This document shows, piece after piece, positions 26,872 to 36,011 of a stretch of DNA of 64,000 nt; positions within the stretch are counted from its first letter, which is position 1; each line of letters begins with the position of its first letter. Origin of the DNA: an uncultured Sedimentitalea sp. (GTDB lineage: Bacteria > Pseudomonadota > Alphaproteobacteria > Rhodobacterales > Rhodobacteraceae); contig CANNGH010000001.1 in the NCBI GenBank assembly GCA_947504115.1, positions 248,001-312,000 of the forward strand, read 5' to 3'. A program made the position numbers and the translations under genes. The notes beneath the pieces were generated by a model. The model was not told the origin of the DNA and did no database searches. It saw only the letters and a program-made list of their open reading frames with translations.

Positions 26872-26879
26872 GCCTTGGC

Positions 26880-26917
26880 GAAAAAACAGCGCCCGCCCAA
26901 ATGCCGCGGGCGCTGTT
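26880..26917. terminator. Terminator between convergent hdeD-like and ppaC genes
   Basis: A perfect 12-bp stem, AACAGCGCCCGC with GCGGGCGCTGTT, and a 9-base loop. A run of seven A on the left gives a U-tract for the minus-strand ppaC. It can also fold in the plus-strand transcript but lacks a T-run there. Confidence 0.85.
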
Positions 26918-26923
26918 CGTCCT

Positions 26924-27844
26924 TCACATCGTCAGATGCGGAATGATCTGCTTCTTGCGGCTGACAACGCCGGGCAACACCACCGTATCGCTGTCCGAGC
27001 GGGCACCAAAGCTCTTGTCGGCGCAGTTGCGCACCAGATCGTTGGGGATCAGCAGCGTGGATTCCTCGTTCAGGATATCGACCACGAACAGCAGCACCTG
27101 ATCGACGCCATCCTCGGCGGCGACGGCGGTCATTGCCTGCATCAGCGCATCCTTGCGGTCGAGCACGCTCTCGGGCGATGTGGTTTCCAGAACGGAAACG
27201 CGGAACTTGGTGCCGGAGACCTCGTATTCCTTGGAATCCATCCGCAGCAGTTCATTGTCGGAAAACCGCGAGACGTCGGACTTGGCGGCGAACATCCGGG
27301 CCGCGTATTCGGCAACGTCCACCCCCAGATCGGCAGCCAGCTTGTCGGCCACGTCCTTGTCATGCGGCGTTGTGGTCGGCGAGCGGTAATGCAGCGTGTC
27401 CGACAGGATGCAGGTCAGCATCGCGCCTTTCAGGCCATCGGGCATCTTGTCCATATTCTCGCCGATCAGATCGTACATGATCGTCGCGGTGCAGGCGAGC
27501 GGGCGGATGGTGACGTTGATCGCGCCCTTGGTCACAAGCCCGCCGGCCAGCTTGTGATGGTCGATGATGGCCTGCACGTCGGCGCCGTTGATATTGGCGG
27601 GCAGTTCGGCGGGGTTGTTGGTATCCACCACGACACAGGGCGCATTGTCGGCGACGTCCTGGATGATCTCGGGTTTTTCCAGACCCCAATGCTCCAGCAT
27701 GAAGGCGGCTTCGGTATTGGGTTCGCCCAACAGCACCGGCTTGGCAGGGGTGCCCTCGATTTCGGTCAGGTACCATGCCCAGATCAGCGGCGAGCCGGTG
27801 GAATCGGTGTCGGGGGATTTATGTCCAAAGACTTGAATCGTCAT
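26924..27844 (-). CDS. ppaC: Manganese-dependent (family II) inorganic pyrophosphatase
   Basis: A 306-residue DHH-family enzyme that hydrolyses pyrophosphate to phosphate in the cytoplasm. Metal-binding motifs are GHKSPDTDS near the N-terminus, a central VVVDTNNP and the DHH signature IIDHHK. The C-terminal DHHA2 domain carries SRKKQ for substrate binding. The ATG at 27844 gives the standard N-terminus MTIQVFGHKSPD. It is divergent from the DUF2161 gene. Confidence 0.93.
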   Translation of the reverse strand: MTIQVFGHKSPDTDSTGSPLIWAWYLTEIEGTPAKPVLLGEPNTEAAFMLEHWGLEKPEIIQDVADNAPCVVVDTNNPAELPANINGADVQAIIDHHKLAGGLVTKGAINVTIRPLACTATIMYDLIGENMDKMPDGLKGAMLTCILSDTLHYRSPTTTPHDKDVADKLAADLGVDVAEYAARMFAAKSDVSRFSDNELLRMDSKEYEVSGTKFRVSVLETTSPESVLDRKDALMQAMTAVAAEDGVDQVLLFVVDILNEESTLLIPNDLVRNCADKSFGARSDSDTVVLPGVVSRKKQIIPHLTM

Positions 27845-27962
27845 GTATGTGTCCTGTCTGAGGGGGCGATTTGCGCGCCTTATAGAAAAGCGGTCCGGCA
27901 ATGTCACGCAGGCCGACGATGTAAAATGGACGCGGCAGGCGGGTTTGTCTAACCTGCGCGCC

Positions 27963-28694
27963 ATGATGCGCGAGCAGGATCTTTATGCGCCGGTCAAGGC
28001 GCTGCTGGAACGGCAGGGCTATACCGTCAAGGGCGAGGTCGGCGCCGTCGATATCGTGGCCCGGCGCGGTGACGACCCGCCGGTGATCGTCGAACTGAAA
28101 CTGCGGTTCTCGCTGGCGCTGTTCCATCAGGCGGTGGCACGGCTGTCGATCACCGATGCGGTTTACATCGCGGCCTGCCGGCCCCGCGGGCGGACGGCGC
28201 GGCGGGCGCTGCGTGACAATCTGGCGCTGTGCCGGCGTCTGGGGCTGGGGCTGATCACGCTGAGCGCGGACGGGCGCGCCGAGGTGCATTGCGATCCCGG
28301 TCCCTACGTCCCGCGCCAATCCGCACCGCGGCGCGCGCGGTTGCTGCGCGAATTCGAACGCTTGCAGGGCGATCCCAATACCGGCGGCTCGACCCGGCGG
28401 GGCATCGTCACGGTCTATCGTCAGGATGCCTTGGCCTGCGCGGCGCATCTGGCGGACCATGGCACCGGCAAGGGGGCCGAGGTCGCGCGCGCCACCGGCG
28501 TCGCGCGCGCCACCCGGATCATGGCCGACAACCATTACGGCTGGTTCCTGCGGGTGGAACGGGGCGTTTACGCGCTCAGCGAGCAGGGCCGAGCCGCCCT
28601 TCCCGCACAGGTTTCCGCGCCTTGCGGCCAGACGCCGAAAGACCGCGACGAATCCTGCAACTCGGTGCTTGACACGGACCGGCGGTTTTCCTAA
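27963..28694 (+). CDS. DUF2161 protein, PD-(D/E)XK-like fold with winged helix
   Basis: A 243-residue protein typical of Rhodobacterales. Residues 5-40 contain a nuclease-like core: EVGAVDIVARRG, then PPVIVELKLRFS. The D followed by E-x-K spacing fits PD-(D/E)XK enzymes. The C-terminal part (GAEVARATGVARATRIM, then WFLRVERGVYALSEQG) looks like a winged helix. Function unknown. Two adjacent ATG codons (27963, 27966) are possible starts. Its last codons carry the groESL promoter. Confidence 0.72.
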   Translation: MMREQDLYAPVKALLERQGYTVKGEVGAVDIVARRGDDPPVIVELKLRFSLALFHQAVARLSITDAVYIAACRPRGRTARRALRDNLALCRRLGLGLITLSADGRAEVHCDPGPYVPRQSAPRRARLLREFERLQGDPNTGGSTRRGIVTVYRQDALACAAHLADHGTGKGAEVARATGVARATRIMADNHYGWFLRVERGVYALSEQGRAALPAQVSAPCGQTPKDRDESCNSVLDTDRRFS

Positions 28695-28696
28695 CT
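28668..28696 (+). promoter_or_regulatory. groESL promoter (sigma-70 or RpoH type)
   Basis: CTTGACA at 28668-28674 and CCTAACT at 28690-28696, separated so that CTTG and CCTAACT lie 18 bases apart. This fits the alphaproteobacterial RpoH pattern (CTTG, 17-18 bases, CYTATNT) at all but one -10 position, and TTGACA is also a perfect sigma-70 -35 box. It overlaps the DUF2161 stop codon and stands just before the CIRCE element. Confidence 0.65.
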
Positions 28697-28703
28697 CTGC
28701 ATC

Positions 28704-28732
28704 GTTATCACTCGACCCGGTTGAGTGATAAC
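28704..28732. promoter_or_regulatory. CIRCE element (HrcA operator) of groESL
   Basis: GTTATCACTC and GAGTGATAAC form perfect 10-bp arms around a 9-base spacer. The spacing is that of the classical CIRCE (TTAGCACTC-N9-GAGTGCTAA), with a matching G to T and C to A change in the two arms. It lies right after the -10 region and about 60 bp before groES, so HrcA bound here would block transcription. Confidence 0.88.
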
Positions 28733-28794
28733 GGTCCTTCGGCAAACCGGAGGACCCCAAGGTAACAACCTTTGAGCCGCAAGGAGCTGCAAAG

Positions 28795-29106
28795 ATGGCA
28801 TTCACACCACTTCATGACCGTGTGCTGGTTCGTCGCGTGGAAAGCGAAGAAAAAACCGCTGGCGGGCTGATCATTCCCGACAGCGCCAAGGAAAAGCCCG
28901 CCGAGGGCGTGGTCGTTTCCGTGGGCGCAGGCGCCCGTGACGAGGATGGCGACCGCATCGCGATGGACGTCAAGGAAGGCGACCGCATCCTGTTCGGCAA
29001 ATGGTCGGGCACCGAGGTCAGCATCGACGGCGAAGAGATGCTGATCATGAAGGAAAGCGACATCATGGGCATCATCGAAGGCAGCACGGCCGCCAAGGCC
29101 GCGTAA
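28795..29106 (+). CDS. groES: Co-chaperonin GroES
   Basis: A 103-residue 10-kDa chaperonin. It shows the usual start [19 protein letters not shown], the mobile loop around [16 protein letters not shown] and the end [14 protein letters not shown]. Seven copies cap GroEL. AAGGAG precedes the ATG. groEL follows after 54 bp in the same operon, under the CIRCE element upstream. Confidence 0.97.
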   Translation: MAFTPLHDRVLVRRVESEEKTAGGLIIPDSAKEKPAEGVVVSVGAGARDEDGDRIAMDVKEGDRILFGKWSGTEVSIDGEEMLIMKESDIMGIIEGSTAAKAA

Positions 29107-29124
29107 GCGCCGCATATCGTCTGA

Positions 29125-30804
<1,680 letters not shown>

Positions 30805-30867
30805 AGCCATCACGGTTGGCCGCAGGCATCCGGTAACGGGGGGCTGACTGCCACACCGCCAGATTTA

Positions 30868-30897
30868 GGGTCGCCCTTTTCGGGGGCGGCCCTTTTT
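30868..30897 (+). terminator. Rho-independent terminator of groESL
   Basis: GGGTCGCCC pairs with GGGCGGCCC (one G-U pair) around a 7-base loop and is followed by TTTTT. It begins about 60 bases after the groEL stop. Confidence 0.85.
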
Positions 30898-31123
30898 ATG
30901 TGGGCTGAAACGTTTAGCGGGCTTTGGTTATTGGCTAGGGCAAGATATGATTGCCTACTGGTGGAAATCTGCGAGAAGATGGGGCGTCCTGAATGACGGC
31001 AGAGCGGACGAACCTGCCGTTTACGCCAATGGGGAAAACCGTCAAATTATCGAAGACCGTAGAGACAAGTGCAACGAGCGCTGGGCGCAAGCGTGTTGCA
31101 CAACAATACGGGGAGGACAGCAA
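30898..31123. other. Left part of the foreign patch, no gene assigned
   Basis: The stretch after the groEL terminator turns A/T-richer. Open frames exist here: one continues in frame into the next gene from 30947, and another of 92 codons runs 30993-31271 in a different frame behind GGGGCG. Neither has family features I recognise, and the in-frame GTG at 31124 has the better ribosome site. The composition change marks an insertion boundary near 30.9 kb. Confidence 0.45.
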
Positions 31124-31735
31124 GTGCCAACAGCTTTCAGGGGCGTATTTGACCGACTTGATGATCCTAAGAATGAGCGCGCAAAATTCCTTTCGAGATT
31201 GTTCGGAATCTTCTCGGAGAGGGTTGTTTCGATTTGGGCAAACGATGAACGTGCGCCTTACGAAAACCTAGGCAGGCCTACTCTGAGGACCTCAGATGAT
31301 GTGGCTAATGTCCAAGGATATACTCTCGACTTTACGTTTAGAGACCGATCTACAGGGAAAGTCTATGCGTCGGAAATGAAGTGCGAAATCGAGTATTTGA
31401 ACTTCAAGTACTTTATACTGGAAGCATCCCATCAACTTGATCACCATAAAAAGCCAGCGTTCCACGCTTTTTTAGCGGCTGCACACAGCCCTGATCAGTT
31501 AATTGTCCACGTCCAGCAAAAACCTATCTCGATTAATGGTGCTATCCTTGTTTGGGGAGCAATCAATTCAGACACAAAGAAGCAGATCATGTCAGAAAGG
31601 GGCTTTCATGACATTCTCTCGGTCGAGAACATATGTCGAGACCTCGTACAGTGGAAAAATCCGGAATATCGAAGGATGATTGGTCAGTATCGCTCATGGT
31701 CGAACAGGTTGTTTGATGGCCTTCTATCAGTTTAA
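31124..31735 (+). CDS. Foreign hypothetical protein with a possible PD-(D/E)XK nuclease core
   Basis: A 203-residue protein I do not recognise. Codon use is rich in A/T-ending codons (ATA, TTA, AGA, TTT), unlike all neighbours, which points to transfer. The centre, YTLDFTFRDR, then YASEMKCEIEYL, has the D and the E-x-K spacing of PD-(D/E)XK nucleases. The N-terminus (GVFDRLDDPKNERAKFLSRL) and the Trp/Arg-rich C-terminus are polar, with no membrane segment. I chose the GTG at 31124 because GGGAGG lies upstream; a start at 30947 would add 59 residues. It stands alone between groEL and a lipase gene. A host-defence or restriction role is a guess. Confidence 0.55.
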   Translation: MPTAFRGVFDRLDDPKNERAKFLSRLFGIFSERVVSIWANDERAPYENLGRPTLRTSDDVANVQGYTLDFTFRDRSTGKVYASEMKCEIEYLNFKYFILEASHQLDHHKKPAFHAFLAAAHSPDQLIVHVQQKPISINGAILVWGAINSDTKKQIMSERGFHDILSVENICRDLVQWKNPEYRRMIGQYRSWSNRLFDGLLSV

Positions 31736-31904
31736 TCTGACCGAGTAGGAAATTTAGAGAACCATTAGAAAATGAGCAGGTTGGCTCTGAACGACCATTG
31801 CGCGGATAATTCGCTGACTGAAGCGTATGATCCCGGGCCATAACGTTGCAATGACGATCCCAACGTACCTTTCCCCCGCCGCGCGGAAGGCTTATCTGGA
31901 TCTC

Positions 31905-32678
31905 ATGAGATGGCTGTTTGCGATATTCCTGCTCTGGCCCGCCATGGCGCGGGCCGATTGCGTTGTGCTGTTGCACGGGCTGGCGCGGACCGAGGCGTCG
32001 TTTGCCATCATGGAGCAGGTTCTGGAAGGGCGCGGCTATCAGGTGGTCCGACCGAGTTATCCCTCGACCGATCTGCCGATCCCCGATCTGGCCGAACAGA
32101 CGCTGCCCGCCGCAGTGGCGCAATGCCAAAGCCAGCCGGTGCATTTCGTCAGCCATTCGATGGGCGGCATCCTGATCCGACTGTGGCTGCGCAATCAACG
32201 CCCGGATTATCTGGGCCGCGTGGTGATGCTGGGCCCGCCCAATCAGGGCAGCGAACTGGTGGACCGTCTGGGCGATCTCGAGGTGTTCGGCCTGCTGCAC
32301 GGTCCGGCGGGCATGCAGTTGGGCACCGGGCCGGAAAGCGTGCCGCTGAACCTGCCGCCGGTGGATTTTCCGTTGGGCGTGATCGCCGGAACGGTGACGC
32401 TGAACCCGATCTTTTCCTCGATGATCGACGGGCCGGATGACGGCAAGGTGTCGGTTGCCTCGACCTTTGTGGACGGCATGACCGATCACATCACCCTGCC
32501 GGTCACGCATACCTTCATGATGAACAACCCTCGCGTCATCGCCGAGGCGGTGCATTTCATCGAGACCGGTCGGTTCAACCCCGAAATTTCCTGGCTGGAC
32601 GCGCTGTTCGGCAGTATCGATGCGATCTGCGCGCCCGGCGAGGAATGTTCGCCCCGTTCGCGCGGGGGCGAGCGGTGA
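31905..32678 (+). CDS. Exported alpha/beta hydrolase, lipase-like
   Basis: A 257-residue protein with a short signal peptide ([17 protein letters not shown]) and an alpha/beta hydrolase fold. The oxyanion region is VVLLHGLAR, the nucleophile elbow is SHSMGG, and the catalytic His may lie in [11 protein letters not shown]. It resembles EstA/LipA-like triacylglycerol lipases. I chose the ATG at 31905 because it starts the signal peptide. The stop overlaps the start of the PhnM-like gene (GTGA), so the two are coupled although no shared pathway is obvious. Substrate unknown. Confidence 0.78.
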   Translation: MRWLFAIFLLWPAMARADCVVLLHGLARTEASFAIMEQVLEGRGYQVVRPSYPSTDLPIPDLAEQTLPAAVAQCQSQPVHFVSHSMGGILIRLWLRNQRPDYLGRVVMLGPPNQGSELVDRLGDLEVFGLLHGPAGMQLGTGPESVPLNLPPVDFPLGVIAGTVTLNPIFSSMIDGPDDGKVSVASTFVDGMTDHITLPVTHTFMMNNPRVIAEAVHFIETGRFNPEISWLDALFGSIDAICAPGEECSPRSRGGER

Positions 32679-33832
32679 GGTCGCTGGCGCTGGATCTTGT
32701 CGGCGCCGAGGTGCTGCTGCCGGGCGCGGGGCTGGTGCGGGCACGTCTGTCGCTGTCCGATGGGGTCATAACGCCCGAAAGCGTGGGCCGTTCGGTCGAT
32801 CTGCGCGGCTACCGGATCGTGCCGGGCATTGTCGATCTGCATGGCGACGGGTTCGAACGCCATGTCGCTCCGCGCCGCGGCGCGATGATCGATCCGGCCG
32901 AGGGCATCATTGCCGCCGCGGCCGAATTCGCCGCCAACGGCATCACCACCGCGGTCCTGGCGCAATTCTACAGTTGGGAGGGCGGGCTGCGCGGTCCCGA
33001 ATTCGCCGACGATGTGATGCGCGCCATTGCGCGCGCGCGGGGCGATCTGGCCACCGATCTGATCGGGCAATTGCGGCTGGAAACCCATATGCTCGACGCT
33101 TACGACCGCCTGCCGGGGCTGCTGCAGGATTGGGGTGTGGGCTATCTGGTGTTCAGCGACCATCTGCCCCATGCGCGGCTGGAACAGGGGCGCAAGCCGG
33201 CGCGCCTGACCGGTCAGGCGCTGAAGGCCGGGCGCAACCCCGAGCGGCATCTGGAGCTGATGCAGCAACTCCATGCGCAGCGCGACGATGTGCCGGCGGC
33301 GCTGGACCGGCTGACGCGGGTTCTGGCCGGGCAGGGCGTGCTTATGGGCAGCCATGACGATCCCACCGCGCAGGTCCGCGCCGAGTGGCGCGCGCGCGGC
33401 GTGCGGATCGCCGAGTTTCCCGAGACGATCGAGGCGGCCATGGCGGCGCGCGAAGGGGGCGATGCGATCGTGCTGGGGGCGCCCAACGTGGTGCGGGGCG
33501 GATCGCACAATGCCAATGTCAGTGCCCGCGACCTGATCGCGATGGGTCTGTGCGATGCGCTGGCATCGGATTATCACTATCCCTCGCCGCGCCGCGCGGC
33601 GCTGATGCTGGTCGAGCAGGGGATCTGCGATTTCGGGACCGCGTGGGATCTGGTGTCATCCGGTCCGGCGCGGGTTCTGGGACTGAAGGATCGCGGCGCT
33701 TTGGTGGCGGGGCGGCGCGCCGATCTGCTGGTGCTGGACGCAAATCAGCGTGTCGCCGCGGTAATGGCCGGCGGAACCTTCACCTATCTCACCGGTCCGG
33801 TCGGCGCGCGGTTTCTGGAGGCCGGAACCTGA
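32675..33832 (+). CDS. phnM: PhnM-like amidohydrolase
   Basis: A 385-residue amidohydrolase closely resembling PhnM, which removes pyrophosphate from alpha-D-ribose 1-methylphosphonate 5-triphosphate in the C-P lyase pathway. Diagnostic stretches are [44 protein letters not shown] and [10 protein letters not shown], which hold the metal-binding His and Asp residues. I chose the GTG at 32675, which overlaps the lipase stop and follows GGGGGCGAG; an ATG at 32645 is also open. No other phn gene is in the window, so it may act outside, or at a distance from, the C-P lyase operon. Confidence 0.85.
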   Translation: MRSLALDLVGAEVLLPGAGLVRARLSLSDGVITPESVGRSVDLRGYRIVPGIVDLHGDGFERHVAPRRGAMIDPAEGIIAAAAEFAANGITTAVLAQFYSWEGGLRGPEFADDVMRAIARARGDLATDLIGQLRLETHMLDAYDRLPGLLQDWGVGYLVFSDHLPHARLEQGRKPARLTGQALKAGRNPERHLELMQQLHAQRDDVPAALDRLTRVLAGQGVLMGSHDDPTAQVRAEWRARGVRIAEFPETIEAAMAAREGGDAIVLGAPNVVRGGSHNANVSARDLIAMGLCDALASDYHYPSPRRAALMLVEQGICDFGTAWDLVSSGPARVLGLKDRGALVAGRRADLLVLDANQRVAAVMAGGTFTYLTGPVGARFLEAGT

Positions 33833-33842
33833 CCGCGCGGCA

Positions 33843-34769
33843 TCATCCGGACGGCAACATTGTCCACGCCGCGATGCCCAGCGACCCGATCAGCAAAACC
33901 CACCACAGCCGCCACAGAAGGCCGATGGCCGCGTCGATGTCCCGTGCGCCGACATCATGCCGCCCCTTTTCGTTGACCCATGCCAGCGGCTGCATGGCAC
34001 CGTCATAGCTGCGCGGACCGGCCAGCGCGACATCCAGCGCGCGGGCCATGGCGGCCTCGGGCCAGCCGGCATTGGGCGAACGGTGCGCCCGCGCATCCGC
34101 GACGATGGCCGGCCAGTCGCGCATCCGTCCCGAGAGCGCGGCGAGGATCAGGCCGGTCAGCCGCGCCGGGATCAGGTTCAGCGCGTCGTCAAGACGCGCC
34201 GCCGCCCAGCCGAACCGTTCGTGGCGGGCGGTGCGATAGCCGATCATGCTGTCGGCGGTGTTTATCGCCTTGTAGGCCAGCATCGCGGGCAGCCCGCCGA
34301 CAAGGAACCAGAAGGCGGGCGCGACCACGCCGTCCGACAGGTTCTCGGCCGCGCTTTCGATGGCAGCGCGCGCCACCTGCGGCGGGTTCATCCCGCGACA
34401 ATCGCGGCTGACGATGCGCGCCACCATCATGCGCCCGTCGCCGACCGACAGGCGCAGCGCGTCGCCGACGGCCTGCACGTGTTGCACGAGCGAGCGTTGC
34501 GCCAGCAGGATCGCCGCGGCGACGATCTCGACCAGCGGCCCGGTCAGCGAGATCGCCCAGCCCAGTGCCACGGCCCCGCAGGCAAGCGCCGATGCCGCCA
34601 CCAGCCCCTTGGCGCGCCGGTGATCGCCCCGGTTCAGTTGCCGGTCCAGCAACGACACCGCCCGCCCCAACAGAACCGCCGGATGCGGCACGCGCGACCA
34701 CAGCCATCGCGGCTCGCCCAAGGCGGAATCGAGTGCCATTGCCAACACGAGAATCAGCGCTCCGGTCAT
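33843..34769 (-). CDS. cbiB: Adenosylcobinamide-phosphate synthase CbiB/CobD
   Basis: Membrane enzyme of 308 residues that attaches aminopropanol (phosphate) to adenosylcobyric acid in vitamin B12 synthesis. Conserved features include [58 protein letters not shown] broken here into its two halves SRDCRGMN and [12 protein letters not shown], and [10 protein letters not shown]. The ATG at 34769 starts the first membrane span; the open frame further upstream is polar and unsupported. It converges with phnM at a 10-bp gap. No B12 riboswitch is evident upstream. Confidence 0.9.
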   Translation of the reverse strand: MTGALILVLAMALDSALGEPRWLWSRVPHPAVLLGRAVSLLDRQLNRGDHRRAKGLVAASALACGAVALGWAISLTGPLVEIVAAAILLAQRSLVQHVQAVGDALRLSVGDGRMMVARIVSRDCRGMNPPQVARAAIESAAENLSDGVVAPAFWFLVGGLPAMLAYKAINTADSMIGYRTARHERFGWAAARLDDALNLIPARLTGLILAALSGRMRDWPAIVADARAHRSPNAGWPEAAMARALDVALAGPRSYDGAMQPLAWVNEKGRHDVGARDIDAAIGLLWRLWWVLLIGSLGIAAWTMLPSG

Positions 34770-34916
34770 TGCGACCCGACAGCGGGCAGGGGGCGGATTG
34801 GCAGCACTGCAGAACCTGTGATAATGATCGGAAAAAGTGACAATTGACACCGTTCAAGCGGATTGTCGCCGAGCAGACAAGGGTTTATACACCTTTACGA
34901 TGTAACGCCGGACGCG

Positions 34917-34932
34917 TTAAGATTTTGTTAAC
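34917..34932 (+). promoter_or_regulatory. CtrA-type binding site
   Basis: TTAA-GATTTTG-TTAAC, a perfect match to the full CtrA consensus TTAA-N7-TTAAC. It lies 70 bp before the single-domain response regulator gene and 148 bp before cbiB on the other side. The surrounding 60 bases are A/T-rich like a promoter. Confidence 0.65.
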
Positions 34933-35001
34933 ACTTTCGGAACATCACCATAAAAGGTGAGGCACGCGAGAGTGATTTAGCAGGTCGTGTCCGGTGGTGT
35001 G

Positions 35002-35364
35002 ATGAACGTTCTGATCGTAGAAAATGAACCGGAGCTTGGGCGGCTGTGGCAACGGCACCTGGAGCGTCAGGGTGCGCATGTCACGCTGGTTCATAATCAG
35101 GAAGATGCCATTCTGGCCCTCTACAATGGTGATTTTCAGATCATCGTGCTGGATCTCGTCCTCAAGGACGGGAGCGCGCTGGCGGTCTCGGATTTCGCCA
35201 GCTATCGCCGCCCGGACGCGCGGGTGATCTTCGTCACCAACACGACCTTCTTTTCCGATGGCTCGATCTTTGCCCATTCCGCCAACGCCTGCGCCTATGT
35301 CCAGAGCGAGACTCCGCCCGAGGATCTGGCAGCCATGGTCGAGCATTACGCCGCCGGCCGCTGA
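35002..35364 (+). CDS. Single-domain response regulator (receiver only)
   Basis: A 120-residue receiver domain with no output domain. The acidic site is E7-N8-E9, the phosphoacceptor D51 (IIVLDLVLKDG), the switch residue T79 and the aromatic Y99. The conserved lysine expected before the beta5 proline is missing: the stretch is YVQSETPPEDL. Such proteins act as phosphate shuttles or protein-binding switches. I chose the ATG at 35002, which begins VLIVENEP; a GTG at 34987 is possible. The upstream CtrA box suggests control by the cell-cycle/motility regulator CtrA. Confidence 0.78.
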   Translation: MNVLIVENEPELGRLWQRHLERQGAHVTLVHNQEDAILALYNGDFQIIVLDLVLKDGSALAVSDFASYRRPDARVIFVTNTTFFSDGSIFAHSANACAYVQSETPPEDLAAMVEHYAAGR

Positions 35365-35585
35365 TCCCGCACGATATGATCCGGATCGACCGTCCCGGCC
35401 ATGTAAATGCCGTTGTTGACGGTGTCGTGGAGGCCAGCGTTCACGGTCGCGATGGCGTCGCGCGGATCGGTGCGTCCGTGATCGTCGGTGTTGCCACCGA
35501 TCAACACGCCCATGTCGCGCGCCCCGTTTTTCGGTGGTTCCCTTTTCAGCTCGGACGCGGAATCGGCGTTTTCGAAAAACCGCAC
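35346..35585 (-). CDS. Small hypothetical protein
   Basis: A 79-codon frame with strong third-position GC bias and a soluble, protein-like sequence (MGVLIGGNTDDHGRTDPR, then VNAGLHDTVNNGIYMAG). I recognise no family. The start is either a GTG at 35585 or an ATG at 35513 behind GGGG. It overlaps the end of the response regulator gene by 19 bp tail to tail. The opposite-strand frame (35376-35744) is less convincing. Confidence 0.42.
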   Translation of the reverse strand: MRFFENADSASELKREPPKNGARDMGVLIGGNTDDHGRTDPRDAIATVNAGLHDTVNNGIYMAGTVDPDHIVRDQRPAA

Positions 35586-35643
35586 TTGATTAAAATGCGC
35601 AATGCGTCACTCTTGAACCCGTCTGCCAAACTGGGGGTGCGGG

Positions 35644-35994
35644 ATGACAACCTATCTGCCGAGAGAGCTGCAAGAGGGGCTTTGGGCCGCCCGGCTTGCC
35701 ACCTTGAAAAAGACCAGCCGCCTGCGGGTGCAGGTGGGCGATGATTTCTATCCGGTGCTGCGCCTGTGGCGCGAGGGGTTCGCGGTCGAGGACGCGACCA
35801 CGCCGAGGATGCGCGGTCTGGTCGACCTTTATGAGGGCGGCCGGCATCTGTATCAGTGCCTGATCGTCGCCAGCGATGCCGATTCCGGCGAGATGCGTTA
35901 CGAGTTCAAACGCAATACCGCCATCGCGGACCATGCCGCGCTGGATTTCTACCGCGAGCCAGACGCACCGTCAGGATTGCTGACATACGAATAA
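35644..35994 (+). CDS. Conserved small protein, possibly PilZ-like
   Basis: A 116-residue protein beginning at an ATG after a G-rich site. The middle is beta-rich with charged turns (LRVQVGDDFYPVLRLW, then GLVDLYEGGRHLYQCLIVAS and MRYEFKRNT), which recalls PilZ-like barrels, but the RxxxR and (D/N)xSxxG motifs for cyclic-di-GMP are not seen. I do not recognise a named family. Convergent with the aminotransferase gene. Confidence 0.6.
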   Translation: MTTYLPRELQEGLWAARLATLKKTSRLRVQVGDDFYPVLRLWREGFAVEDATTPRMRGLVDLYEGGRHLYQCLIVASDADSGEMRYEFKRNTAIADHAALDFYREPDAPSGLLTYE

Positions 35995-36011
35995 GCGCGC
36001 CACCGCTGGCG

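Noticed and set aside
30993..31271. 92-codon ORF overlapping the foreign gene in another frame
   Set aside because: It overlaps by 148 bases the frame with the better-supported protein and has no recognisable features.
34770..34860. Cobalamin riboswitch upstream of cbiB
   Set aside because: The short upstream region has no recognisable B12-box core or multi-stem layout.
35376..35744. Plus-strand ORF opposite the small hypothetical gene
   Set aside because: Its composition is less protein-like, and it overlaps the better-supported 35644 gene.
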